Assembly: GCA_913042885.1 (NCBI GenBank) | Contig: CAJWLW010000104.1 | Coordinates: 1-13,482, forward strand | Length of the DNA stretch: 13,482 nt | Reading direction: 5' to 3' | DNA from: an uncultured Lentisphaeria bacterium | Lineage (GTDB): Bacteria > Verrucomicrobiota > Lentisphaeria > JABSQK01 > CAJWLW01 | Shown here: piece by piece, positions 7,401 through 13,482 of the stretch | Layout of the letters: the number at the start of each line of letters is the position of its first letter | Numbering within the stretch: the stretch's first letter is position 1 | The notes under the pieces: generated by a model | The model's database searches: none | What the model saw: only the letters and a program-made list of their open reading frames with translations | Told to the model about the DNA's origin: nothing | Position numbers and translations under genes: made by a program

Positions 7401-7455
7401 TCACCGTCTCGTTGGAATCTCAGCATAATTTATTCGAACTATCGTGCCCGGCACA

Positions 7456-7483
7456 TTGACAAGTGCAGAATTACCCTCATTAT
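7456..7483 (+). promoter_or_regulatory. mraY promoter
   Basis: Consensus -35 TTGACA (7456-7461) with CATTAT (7478-7483, 4/6) after 16 bp; TATATC at 7481-7486 is an alternative -10 with 19-bp spacing. The predicted leader is about 30 nt. The -10 bases are shared with the opposing murJ promoter. Confidence 0.55.
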
Positions 7484-7506
7484 ATCAAACCAGCCGTAAT
7501 TCTCAA
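7479..7506 (-). promoter_or_regulatory. murJ promoter
   Basis: On the minus strand, -35 TTGAGA (5/6, 7501-7506) and a perfect -10 TATAAT (7479-7484) are 16 bp apart. The predicted start is near 7472, leaving a leader of about 70 nt before ATG 7400. This is the best sigma70-type match in the window. Confidence 0.65.
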
Positions 7507-7520
7507 CCGACTCGGGTCGA

Positions 7521-8630
7521 ATGCTCTATTATCTCTCTGAGTTCGCTGGCGACATTTCTATTCTCAACGTATTTCGATATGTCACATTCCGCGCCGGTGC
7601 CGCCGGCTTTACGGCCTTTCTTTCCGCTATCCTACTGGGTCCTTTGACTATCCGGGTGCTGCGGGGGTTCCAAACCACCGCACCTGATCATCTCGACGGC
7701 GTTGTGCCCGACGAACAACGGGACCTGGGCAAGGGCGAAGTACCGACGATGGGCGGTGTGCTGATCCTCTACTCCGTCGTCCTGGCGATCGTCCTGTGGG
7801 CCGTGCCCAACAGTCTGGTAAAAGTTTTTCTCGGACTGTTGATCTCCCTTGGCCTCGTTGGCTTTCTCGACGACTACAAGAAAGTCTCGCAGAATGACAA
7901 GGCCGGTCTGTCCGCCCGCTGGAAGTTCGCGTTTCAGATTCTTATCGGTGCTGCCGCGGTCTACTGTCTTGATGCGGTCACCTCGAATCACGTCCGGCAA
8001 CTGATGGTGCCTTTTCTCAAGGATCCGATCATCGCCGATATGGGGATCTGTGCGGCCATCGCCTTCGGCTGCCTGGTGCTGGTCAGTTCATCGAACGCCG
8101 TCAACCTCAGTGACGGCATGGACGGTCTCGCCATCGGCTGTACCATTATCTGTGCCGGTACGTACGCTTGCTTCGCATATGTCTGTGGACACAAGGTCAT
8201 CGCCGACTATCTCTTCGTACCGTTCGTACCCGGCTGCAGCGAGGTAACGGTCATCGCCGCCGCCATCATTGGTGCCGGGCTGGGGTTTTTGTGGCACAAC
8301 TGCAATCCCGCCCGGATGTTCATGGGCGATACCGGCAGCCTGGCCATCGGCGGTGCCGTTGGGCTGATGGCGGTCCTCGTGAAGCAGGAGATTCTGTTGC
8401 TCGTAGTTGGCGGCGTGTTCGTCATGGAAGCCGGCTCGGTTATTCTCCAGGTTGGATACTACAAAATTACGCGACGCTTGACCGGCACACCGAAGCGACT
8501 GTTTCTTTGTGCGCCGTTCCATCACCACCTGCAGCGGCTCGGCTGGACGGAAACACAGATCGTCGTGCGCTTTTGGATCATGGCCATCGTTCTCGCGGCG
8601 CTCGGCCTGGCATCGTTGAAAGTACGATAG
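7521..8630 (+). CDS. mraY: Phospho-N-acetylmuramoyl-pentapeptide-transferase
   Basis: The enzyme transfers phospho-MurNAc-pentapeptide from UDP to undecaprenyl phosphate, making lipid I at the cytoplasmic face of the inner membrane. The 369-residue length and about ten membrane segments fit the family. Diagnostic motifs are VPTMGG (74-79), FLDDYKK with D117/D118 (115-121), NLSDGMDGLA (195-204), PARMFMGDTGSLAIGG with D270 (263-278), the HHH loop (334-336), and GWTETQIVVRFWI at 341-353. All catalytic aspartates are present. It stands alone here, outside a dcw cluster, facing away from murJ. ATG 7521 has no Shine-Dalgarno sequence but lies about 30 nt from a good promoter. The stretch around residues 57-72 (acidic, with EQRD) differs from the usual loop before PTMGG. 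Confidence 0.98.
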   Translation: MLYYLSEFAGDISILNVFRYVTFRAGAAGFTAFLSAILLGPLTIRVLRGFQTTAPDHLDGVVPDEQRDLGKGEVPTMGGVLILYSVVLAIVLWAVPNSLVKVFLGLLISLGLVGFLDDYKKVSQNDKAGLSARWKFAFQILIGAAAVYCLDAVTSNHVRQLMVPFLKDPIIADMGICAAIAFGCLVLVSSSNAVNLSDGMDGLAIGCTIICAGTYACFAYVCGHKVIADYLFVPFVPGCSEVTVIAAAIIGAGLGFLWHNCNPARMFMGDTGSLAIGGAVGLMAVLVKQEILLLVVGGVFVMEAGSVILQVGYYKITRRLTGTPKRLFLCAPFHHHLQRLGWTETQIVVRFWIMAIVLAALGLASLKVR

Positions 8631-8654
8631 TTGCCGGCCGTTACTGCGACAAGT

Positions 8655-8669
8655 GGATCATCGTGATCC
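8655..8669. terminator. Short hairpin between convergent mraY and the phosphodiesterase gene
   Basis: GGATCA and TGATCC pair exactly around a 3-base loop in the 72-bp gap between two converging genes. There is no T-tract on either strand, so a bidirectional terminator is only a guess from position. Confidence 0.25.
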
Positions 8670-8702
8670 TGACTCGCGGCTGCGATGAACATGAGCGTGT
8701 GG

Positions 8703-9464
8703 TTATTCGGCATTGGATATCGCCGTGATCGCCATTACCGGATCGTCGGTCATGATGCCGTCAACGTCCAGGTCTGCAAGCTGTTGCACGGCACTTTCGG
8801 TGTTTGCCGTCCATGTACACACCCAGCGCCCAGCAGCGTGGGCCGCTTCGACGAGCGCTGCCGTCACCAGTGGTGCGTGCGGGTGAACACCGCCTATCCA
8901 TGCCGGCGGTGCAACCTCTTCGTCGAAGGTGATCGCCAGCGCCAACGCAGAGTCGGCTTTGTAAAGTGCTGACACGATTGCCGGATCGTAGCTGTGCAGC
9001 ACGACGTCCTGCCGCATCTCGAGTGAGTCTAACTCGGCAAGGATGACTGATGCCAAATGCGCTGCGTCGTGATCGGTCTGCGCTTTAACCTCGACCAGAG
9101 GTAGCACACGCTCGCGCATCACCTCGAGAGCTTCGGTGAAGGCAGGCACTCGTTCGCCGCTGAAGGCCGACCTGAACCAGCCGCCCGCGTCCAGGCGCCG
9201 CAGATCGTCCAAGCTGTGTTCAGCAACAGGCCCGGTGCCGTCGGTGCAGCGATCGACATTGGCGTCGTGCATCACGACCAGTCTGTTGTCAGCAGTCAGG
9301 CGGATGTCGAACTCGATACCGTCTGCACCTGCATCAATGGCATTGCGGAAGGACAGCAGGGTATTTTCCGGCGCGGTGTGCGGTGCGCCGCGATGCCCGA
9401 TCACAACAACCCGGCGCGAAGGTCGATCAAGGGGTTCGAGCAGACGGGCAAGGTGCGCTGCCAC
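8703..9464 (-). CDS. ugpQ: Glycerophosphodiester phosphodiesterase (GDPD family)
   Basis: Hydrolyses glycerophosphodiesters from phospholipid turnover to glycerol-3-phosphate and an alcohol. The 253-residue TIM-barrel protein has the expected order of motifs: HRGAP (24-28) and PENT (32-35), GIEFDIRLT with the metal ligands E51 and D53 (49-57), the catalytic MHD with H66 (65-67), and LVEVK with E125 (123-127); near the C-terminus it has WTANT and DGIMTDDP. There is no signal peptide, so a cytoplasmic enzyme like UgpQ is likely. It starts with GTG just 2 bp past the dnaX stop and is probably translated with dnaX; only a weak AGAAAG lies upstream. The symbol is by family resemblance rather than proven orthology. 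Confidence 0.92.
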   Translation of the reverse strand: MAAHLARLLEPLDRPSRRVVVIGHRGAPHTAPENTLLSFRNAIDAGADGIEFDIRLTADNRLVVMHDANVDRCTDGTGPVAEHSLDDLRRLDAGGWFRSAFSGERVPAFTEALEVMRERVLPLVEVKAQTDHDAAHLASVILAELDSLEMRQDVVLHSYDPAIVSALYKADSALALAITFDEEVAPPAWIGGVHPHAPLVTAALVEAAHAAGRWVCTWTANTESAVQQLADLDVDGIMTDDPVMAITAISNAE

Positions 9465-9466
9465 GG

Positions 9467-11062
9467 TCAGTCTTTCTGAACGGTGCGCACGTCAATAATC
9501 TTGCCGCCAAAAAGGTCGACGGCGCCCTGAACCGTCTCGTCCTGCTCGGCCTGTTGCCAAAGGTCGGGCGATGACGTCGTTTCCTGCTGGTCCGGTTCAG
9601 GTGCTGCCGGCGCCGGCTCGTCAGGCACCAGGGTCAACTGCGGCTCTGCAGGTGCCGCGGCTTCAGGTGCCGGCGGTGCGGACGGCTCCGGTGATGCTGA
9701 TTCGGGCGTTTGGGGGGCTTCCGGTTTCGGCGCGACAGGGGCGGGTGATGGTGCGGGTGCTGCCGCCGGAGTTGACTGCACGGGTGCTGCCGCCGGAGTT
9801 GACTGCACGGGTGCTGCCGCCGGAGTTGACTGCACGGGTGCTGCCGGGGGCGATGGCGCCGGTGCTGTATCGACGGCCGGTAGGATGCCTTTTTCCTGAA
9901 GTATTCGCAGCTGCGTGATCAAATCATCGACTTGCACGGCGTGTGCGTCTCGCATCACCCGTAGCAGGGTGGATTCAATATAGATTCGCTTGTTCAGCGT
10001 ATAGCGGATGTTGCTGTCGCCGGCCAACAGCCCTTGGACCAGCCGTTGCACCACGCTCGGCGTCGCCACCGCCGCCAGCTGCTGGAGATCTGTAAATTCC
10101 GCGTCGTTCAGTTCGAGCATTGCCCGCGGATCGCTGACGTGACCGAACACCATCAGGTTGCGCCCGTACAGAAGGATGTCGGCGTAGAGGCACTCCAGAT
10201 TGCGTCCTTTGTCTGCCAGGTTGTGCACGGCCGCAATTAACGCCCCGGCGTCGTTCTGCAGGATTGCCTCGACAAGATGTGTGAGCTCGGAATGCGACAC
10301 CAGCCCGAAGACGTCGATCACATCGGATTCACTGATCGGACTGCCCTCGTCGTTGCCGCCGCAGAAAGCGATCATCTGGTCGAAGATCGACTGGGCGTCG
10401 CGCATACCGCCTTCCGCCGCACGCGCGATGATAGTGAGGGCACTGTCGTGGACGAAAATCTTCTCTGCCGTGGCAATCTCGTGCAGGCGCGCAACGATCA
10501 GAGGTACAGGGATTCGTTTCAGATCGAAGCGCTGACAACGCGACAAAATTGTCGGTAGGATCTTGTGCGGCTCGGTCGTGGCGAACAGAAATTTCACATG
10601 TGGCGGCGGTTCCTCCAGGGTCTTGAGCAGGGCATTCCACGCCTGCGTCGACAGCATGTGGACTTCGTCGATGATATAGATCTTGTAGCGCCGGCCATTG
10701 GAAGGGGTGTACTGCACGTTGTCGCGGATTTGCCGCACGTCCTCCACGCCGTTGTGCGACGCGCCGTCGATTTCCAACACATCGAGGCAACTGCCGCCGG
10801 CAATTTCATGGCAGGTCTGGCATTCGCAGCACGGTTCAATGCCGCCGTCGGCGTTCGTTGCGAGGTGTTCGCAGTTCAGTGCTTTGGCAAAGATGCGGGC
10901 GCCGGTCGTCTTGCCGATCCCTTGGGAGCCAACGAACAGGTAAGCGTGACCTATCCGTGATTCCTTGATAGCGTTCTGCAGCGTACGCGTGACATGCTGC
11001 TGGCCCACGACTTCCGAAAATCGCTGTGGGCGCCACTTACGGGCAAGTACTTGATAGGCCAT
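9467..11062 (-). CDS. dnaX: DNA polymerase III subunit gamma/tau
   Basis: The clamp-loader ATPase. Domains I-III (residues 1 to about 370) are typical: Walker A GSQGIGKT (45-52), the zinc module C64/C78/C81/C84, Walker B IYIIDEVH (128-135), SRC (174-176) and the sensor-2 block GGMRDAQSIFDQ (218-229). A Pro/Ala-rich linker (about 415-505) follows, holding a 9-residue unit repeated exactly three times. The C-terminus is short and ends in DLFGGKIIDVRTVQKD; I see nothing like the alpha-binding domain V of E. coli tau. At 531 residues it sits between E. coli gamma and tau. No A-rich slippery heptamer in the right frame was found. SRP RNA is immediately upstream and the phosphodiesterase gene immediately downstream. 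ATG 11062 begins the conserved MAYQVLARKWRPQ and lacks a Shine-Dalgarno sequence. Confidence 0.97.
   Translation of the reverse strand: MAYQVLARKWRPQRFSEVVGQQHVTRTLQNAIKESRIGHAYLFVGSQGIGKTTGARIFAKALNCEHLATNADGGIEPCCECQTCHEIAGGSCLDVLEIDGASHNGVEDVRQIRDNVQYTPSNGRRYKIYIIDEVHMLSTQAWNALLKTLEEPPPHVKFLFATTEPHKILPTILSRCQRFDLKRIPVPLIVARLHEIATAEKIFVHDSALTIIARAAEGGMRDAQSIFDQMIAFCGGNDEGSPISESDVIDVFGLVSHSELTHLVEAILQNDAGALIAAVHNLADKGRNLECLYADILLYGRNLMVFGHVSDPRAMLELNDAEFTDLQQLAAVATPSVVQRLVQGLLAGDSNIRYTLNKRIYIESTLLRVMRDAHAVQVDDLITQLRILQEKGILPAVDTAPAPSPPAAPVQSTPAAAPVQSTPAAAPVQSTPAAAPAPSPAPVAPKPEAPQTPESASPEPSAPPAPEAAAPAEPQLTLVPDEPAPAAPEPDQQETTSSPDLWQQAEQDETVQGAVDLFGGKIIDVRTVQKD
9754..9846. repeat. 27-bp tandem repeat inside dnaX
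   Basis: Three perfect copies of a 27-bp unit (9754-9780, 9781-9807, 9808-9834) and a partial fourth of 12 bp. On the coding strand each copy encodes the nonapeptide PAAAPVQST, within the proline/alanine linker. The identity at DNA level implies recent expansion by slippage or unequal recombination, and copy number may vary between strains. Confidence 0.97.
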
Positions 11063-11123
11063 CGGGTCTCGGGCGTTGGTCTGGCATGCGGGGCGGGCAC
11101 CCGCTTTGAAAGATACTGAACAA

Positions 11124-11251
11124 GTCCATTACTACCGGCCCGCAGGTGGTCCTACAGCGCCTGCCCTCTATGCTTAGAGTTGCTCCCGTCAAGGTCTGGC
11201 CCGGTTCACAAGATTGCATCGCATAGGTCCCACGAGCCGATAGCAATGGAC
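11124..11251 (-). ncRNA. ffs: Signal recognition particle RNA (4.5S-like)
   Basis: RNA scaffold of SRP, binding Ffh and the receptor FtsY for co-translational membrane targeting. The conserved helix-8 stretch (minus strand, about 11204-11174) reads GUGAACCGGGCCAGACC, UUGAC, GGGAGCAACUCU, and aligns base by base with the E. coli 4.5S segment GUCAGGUCCGGAAGGAAGC. The first and last 20 bases pair along their whole length, with only a few G-U pairs, which sets ends at 11251 and 11124 (128 nt against 114 in E. coli). The apical tetraloop is UGAC, closed by a U-G pair, in place of the common GGAA. I see no Alu-domain extension, so it is the small bacterial type. It lies 61 bp upstream of dnaX on the same strand, a frequent SRP RNA setting. 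Confidence 0.93.
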
Positions 11252-11255
11252 TAGT

Positions 11256-11283
11256 ACCGTAGCAGAAAGCCGTCGAAATCCAA
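11256..11283 (-). promoter_or_regulatory. Possible ffs promoter
   Basis: On the minus strand TTGGAT (11278-11283) and TACGGT (11256-11261) are 16 bp apart, placing the start about 5 bases on, at the paired 5' end of the RNA. Each hexamer matches consensus at only 3/6. Confidence 0.3.
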
Positions 11284-11294
11284 TAGGTCTAACG

Positions 11295-11321
11295 AAAAAA
11301 ATGATCCTGTGCAGAACGATC
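11295..11321 (-). terminator. Possible terminator between accD and ffs
   Basis: Just past the accD stop, a minus-strand GATC...GATC imperfect stem with an inner CTG/CAG is followed by seven T residues (11301-11295). The stem is short, so efficiency is doubtful. It would separate the comF-accD unit from ffs-dnaX. Confidence 0.4.
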
Positions 11322-11322
11322 T

Positions 11323-12168
11323 TCAGGAAAGATATCCCAGCAGCAGAGACAACTCCTGCCGCAGATCTTTGCGCGCCACAATGCGGTCGATGAAGCCCTT
11401 CAATTTCAAAAACTCCGCTGTCTGAAAGCCCTCGGGCAATGTCGCTTGCGTCGTCTGCTTGATGACCCGCGGTCCCGCAAAGCCGATCAGGGCGCCCGGT
11501 TCCGCCACGATGATGTCGCCGAGCGACGCGAAACTCGCTGTCACCCCGCCCGTCGTTGGATGTGCCATGATGACAATGTACGGCAGGCCCGCCTCATGAT
11601 GCCGGCCGACGGCGCCGCTCGTCTTGGCCATCTGCATCAGGCTGTACAGTCCCTCGTACATCCTCGCACCGCCGCTGGCGGTCACCAGCACCAGCGGAAT
11701 CCGGCGGTCGATCGCCAGCTCAGTCAGGCGCGTCACCTTTTCGCCGACGACCGAACCCATGCTTGCTCCGAGGAAACGGAATTCCATCACCCCCAGCGCG
11801 AACGGCCGTTCGTCGAGAGTCGCTGCACCGCAGACGACGGCATCCTTGATGCCGGATTTCGTCTGGTTCTCGGTGATCTTCTCCCCATAGCTCGCGGTGC
11901 CTGTGAATTTCAGCGGATCGACCGAGGACATGTCAACGTCCTGCTGTTTGAACGAGCCGCTGTCGGTCAATAGCTCGACCCGTTCCTCCCAGGTGATCGG
12001 GTTATGGAAGTTGCATTTGGGACACACATTGAGATTGCTCTGCAGGTCGTCCTTGTGAATAACTTCGTTGCAACTTTTGCATTTCAGCCAAAGCCCCTCT
12101 GGAATTTCCCTTTTCGTGGTCACACCTTTGACTGTTGAATACTTCGGCTTCTTGAACAATGAGGCCAT
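11323..12168 (-). CDS. accD: Acetyl-CoA carboxylase carboxyltransferase subunit beta
   Basis: Subunit of the carboxyltransferase that, with AccA, moves the carboxyl group from biotin to acetyl-CoA to form malonyl-CoA, the first step of fatty-acid synthesis. The 281 residues begin with a basic lead-in, then the zinc ribbon C30/C33/C49/C52 (KCKSC...CPKC), then the crotonase-like fold with ALGVMEFRFLGASMGSVVGEK, TASGGARMYEGLYSLMQMAKT, HPTTGGVTASFASLGDI and GALIGFAGPRVIKQT, all diagnostic. The end at GYLS fits the family's short form. accA is not in the window. It starts 54 bp after comF on the same strand; ATG 12168 has only a weak GGAA upstream. Confidence 0.98.
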   Translation of the reverse strand: MASLFKKPKYSTVKGVTTKREIPEGLWLKCKSCNEVIHKDDLQSNLNVCPKCNFHNPITWEERVELLTDSGSFKQQDVDMSSVDPLKFTGTASYGEKITENQTKSGIKDAVVCGAATLDERPFALGVMEFRFLGASMGSVVGEKVTRLTELAIDRRIPLVLVTASGGARMYEGLYSLMQMAKTSGAVGRHHEAGLPYIVIMAHPTTGGVTASFASLGDIIVAEPGALIGFAGPRVIKQTTQATLPEGFQTAEFLKLKGFIDRIVARKDLRQELSLLLGYLS

Positions 12169-12222
12169 GTGTTCGGTTCCGTCTTTGGGTTGAGCCGGTC
12201 GCAGACAGACAAGACGATGTCA

Positions 12223-12906
12223 TCAGCCGCGGGCGACAGTCATGATATCGACCGATGCCGCACCCGCCTCCAGCAGCTTCTCAGAGCATACCGCCAGCGT
12301 CGAGCCCGTGGTGAGGACATCGTCGATCAACAGTATCCGTTTGTTTGCCAAATTGAAGCGACTCGAAATTACAAAAGCCTTTTTCAGATTGCGCCGTCGC
12401 GCGGTCGACGACAATCGTGATTGCGGCCGGGTCCAGCGCCAGCGTTTCAGCAGGTCGCGGTACGGCAGATCTGCCAGGACGCAGAATTCGCGGGCAACCA
12501 ACTCGGCTTGATTGTAGCCGCGCCGGGCTTTGCGCAGCCAATGCAGCGGTACTGCCGTGACCACGTCGATTTGCTCCGTGCCGTGGCTGACCATCCACCG
12601 GTCCCAGACGGCGCGTGCCAGGAACGGGCTGAGTGACACGTTGCCTCTGTACTTGAGCTGGTGTACGACAAAGCGCGCCAGTCCTCCGAAGTCGAATACT
12701 GCGATGCCATGTTCCCACGGTCGTGATTGCCGGACACATTCACTGCAGACATCGAGAACGTTGTCAACTGTACCGCCGCACAGATTGCAGTAAGGCGCGA
12801 CAATGCGCGGCAGATCTCCATCGCATTCGTCGCACACGCCGATTTCCGGCTGGGGAGGGACTCTCAAACAAATCCTGCATAATTCCGGGTAAATCAACTT
12901 TCGCAT
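12223..12906 (-). CDS. comF: ComF family phosphoribosyltransferase-like protein
   Basis: A 227-residue ComF/GntX-family protein, needed for natural transformation in several bacteria, though many carriers are not known to be competent. The N-terminal part has four CxxC-type knuckles (C10/C13, C25/C28, C40/C43, C54/C57), probably binding two zinc ions. The phosphoribosyltransferase part shows QLKYRGN (83-89), VPLHWLRKARRGYNQAELVAR (119-139) and the PRPP loop ILLIDDVLTTGST (191-203). All expected motifs are intact. It overlaps the preceding truncated ExbD-like frame by 13 bp. ATG 12906 sits 5 bases after a good -10 hexamer, so the message is likely leaderless; there is no Shine-Dalgarno sequence. 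Confidence 0.95.
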   Translation of the reverse strand: MRKLIYPELCRICLRVPPQPEIGVCDECDGDLPRIVAPYCNLCGGTVDNVLDVCSECVRQSRPWEHGIAVFDFGGLARFVVHQLKYRGNVSLSPFLARAVWDRWMVSHGTEQIDVVTAVPLHWLRKARRGYNQAELVAREFCVLADLPYRDLLKRWRWTRPQSRLSSTARRRNLKKAFVISSRFNLANKRILLIDDVLTTGSTLAVCSEKLLEAGAASVDIMTVARG

Positions 12907-13244
12907 GTACCACTATACCCGCGAAACCTCAACGTGTCCGGTTGCTCAACGCTTCCCAAATTACCCTCCTGAGATGACCCGGCCTTTATAATTCTCTTCG
13001 GGACACCCGCGGTCGTGCACCAACTGATCGGGGTCGTCGGGCGGCAATGTCTTCGATTATTTGGACGAGCGCCGCCAACGCCAGGATTCTGACCTTTGAC
13101 ATGAACCGGAGAATGAGACTCGGGACGGTCTATGCGGGTGGCGATGGTGAAGTACAGCAGCAGAGTGAAGACAACGTCAATCAGGATCGAGACGGGCGGG
13201 AGCAGGCCGGTTTTCGAATGGCGTCGCCGCTGCCGCTTTGTCAG
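12894..13244 (-). pseudogene. Truncated second ExbD/TolR-like frame with CTG start
   Basis: Directly after the upstream exbD-like gene, in the -1 frame, an open frame of 116 codons starts with a basic cytoplasmic stretch (TKRQRRRHSKTG) and the family's single membrane helix, LLPPVSILIDVVFTLLLYF, with the proton-path aspartate at residue 23, the same number as in TolR. After residue 42 (...TRIDRPE) the frame stays open but loses all resemblance to the ExbD periplasmic domain, becoming Arg/Pro-rich. The 213 bp left before comF are too few for that domain in any frame. No ATG, GTG or TTG precedes the helix in frame; the only possible start is CTG within CTGA, overlapping the upstream stop. It may be a remnant after a deletion, or a short helix-only protein. 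It occupies most of the otherwise gene-free stretch 12907-13240. Confidence 0.5.
12912..12940 (-). promoter_or_regulatory. comF promoter, predicted leaderless
   Basis: Minus-strand CGGACA (12935-12940, 4/6) and TATAGT (12912-12917, 5/6) have ideal 17-bp spacing. Five bases separate the -10 element from the comF ATG, so transcription should begin at or beside the start codon. Confidence 0.5.
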
Positions 13245-13482
13245 TACTTCAAGGTAAGCACGTTGAGGTTCTCGAGATCGAGTTTCTCGCAGCGATCCAG
13301 AAGGCTGATAAGCTGGTGCTGCTTGGCATTGAGGCCGACCTTGATGATGAGCGTCTGCGAACGGTCGTCGCGGGTCAGGTTGTCAATGGTCCTTTCGATG
13401 GTGTCCAGAGTGAGGCCGACGCCATTTAACACGTAGCGATCCGGCAGGATCTTGACCTCCAGCAGGACAGGCGGTGGCTGAC
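13241..13482 (-). CDS. ExbD/TolR-family biopolymer transport protein, 3' part
   Basis: The last 79 residues of a gene that enters from the right edge. They fit the periplasmic domain of ExbD/TolR: a strand LLEVKILPDRYVLNG, a helix LTLDTIERTIDNL, a strand QTLIIKVG and a helix-strand end HQLISLLDRCEKLDLENLNVLTLKY. This is the usual order (V-I...Y-NG...L...L...ii-aD...ll-L...G...v-l-T). ExbD/TolR works with a MotA/TolQ/ExbB proton channel to energise outer-membrane transport or envelope constriction. Its membrane helix lies outside the window. Its stop codon overlaps the CTG of the following ExbD-like frame, as expected for tandem exbD genes in one operon. The match is by pattern, and sequence identity to any named member is low. 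Confidence 0.72.
   Translation of the reverse strand, partial: QPPPVLLEVKILPDRYVLNGVGLTLDTIERTIDNLTRDDRSQTLIIKVGLNAKQHQLISLLDRCEKLDLENLNVLTLKY

Noticed and set aside
8168..8728. Plus-strand frame of 186 codons overlapping mraY
   Set aside because: Out of frame with mraY, whose motifs are intact; Arg-rich shadow.
9890..9894. A5 run (minus strand GAAAAAGG) near the start of the dnaX linker as a possible gamma/tau frameshift site
   Set aside because: The bases do not form an X XXY YYZ heptamer in the dnaX frame and the run is too short for reliable transcriptional slippage.
12986..13102. Minus-strand 38-codon frame starting with ATG (MSKVRILALAALVQ...)
   Set aside because: It lies inside the ExbD-like frame tail and comF upstream region, has no ribosome site or promoter of its own and turns Arg-rich; too short to support as a gene.
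13047..13436. Plus-strand frame of 129 codons at the right edge
   Set aside because: Antisense to the exbD-like gene, whose periplasmic-domain pattern is convincing; it also crosses the conserved helix on the other strand.
1..13482. CRISPR arrays, insertion sequences, tRNA or rRNA genes
   Set aside because: No spaced direct repeats other than the dnaX 27-mers, no transposase motifs, and no tRNA-like or rRNA-like sequence noticed on either strand.

Overview
This window looks like ordinary chromosome from a GC-rich Gram-negative bacterium. It carries core envelope and housekeeping genes with no mobile elements, no CRISPR array and no tRNA or rRNA genes. The lineage is uncertain. An exported DUF1800/DUF1501 pair, a stand-alone mraY outside any dcw cluster and a very divergent MurJ would fit the PVC superphylum (Verrucomicrobiota, Kiritimatiellota, Lentisphaerota or Planctomycetota). 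That is inference from gene content, not from a marker tree.

Layout. (1) 1-379, minus: start of a PlsC-type acyltransferase, cut by the window edge. (2) 380-583: divergent spacer with a perfect 7-bp inverted repeat resembling a TetR-family operator, and a hairpin. (3) 584-1279, plus: a cysteine-free soluble protein I do not recognise. (4) 1310-2629, minus: uroporphyrinogen-III C-methyltransferase with an unexplained N-terminal extension and a short HemD-like tail, probably from a leaderless transcript. (5) 2906-5585, minus: a two-gene DUF1800 then DUF1501 operon; the second gene has a Tat signal and the only strong Shine-Dalgarno sequence I see. (6) 5655-7400, minus: MurJ/MviN family, divergent from mraY (7521-8630, plus). 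Their two promoters face each other and share the same -10 bases. (7) 8703-13482, all minus, read from the right edge: the end of an exbD/tolR gene, a truncated second exbD-like reading frame, comF, accD, SRP RNA (ffs), dnaX and a glycerophosphodiester phosphodiesterase.

How the genes fit together. MraY makes lipid I and MurJ-type proteins flip lipid II, so the divergent pair covers two membrane steps of peptidoglycan precursor supply. AccD feeds fatty-acid synthesis, and the partial acyltransferase and the phosphodiesterase act on phospholipid assembly and breakdown. ExbD/TolR proteins couple inner-membrane proton flow to the outer membrane. SRP RNA beside dnaX is a recurrent bacterial neighbourhood.

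I found no clear new biological system. The points most worth a second look are the overlapping murJ/mraY promoters, the MurJ that lacks the arginines essential in E. coli MurJ, the SRP RNA with a UGAC (URRC-type) tetraloop, the ExbD-like frame that opens with CTG in a CTGA overlap and loses its periplasmic domain, and the signs of leaderless transcription at cobA and comF in a window where Shine-Dalgarno sequences are mostly absent.
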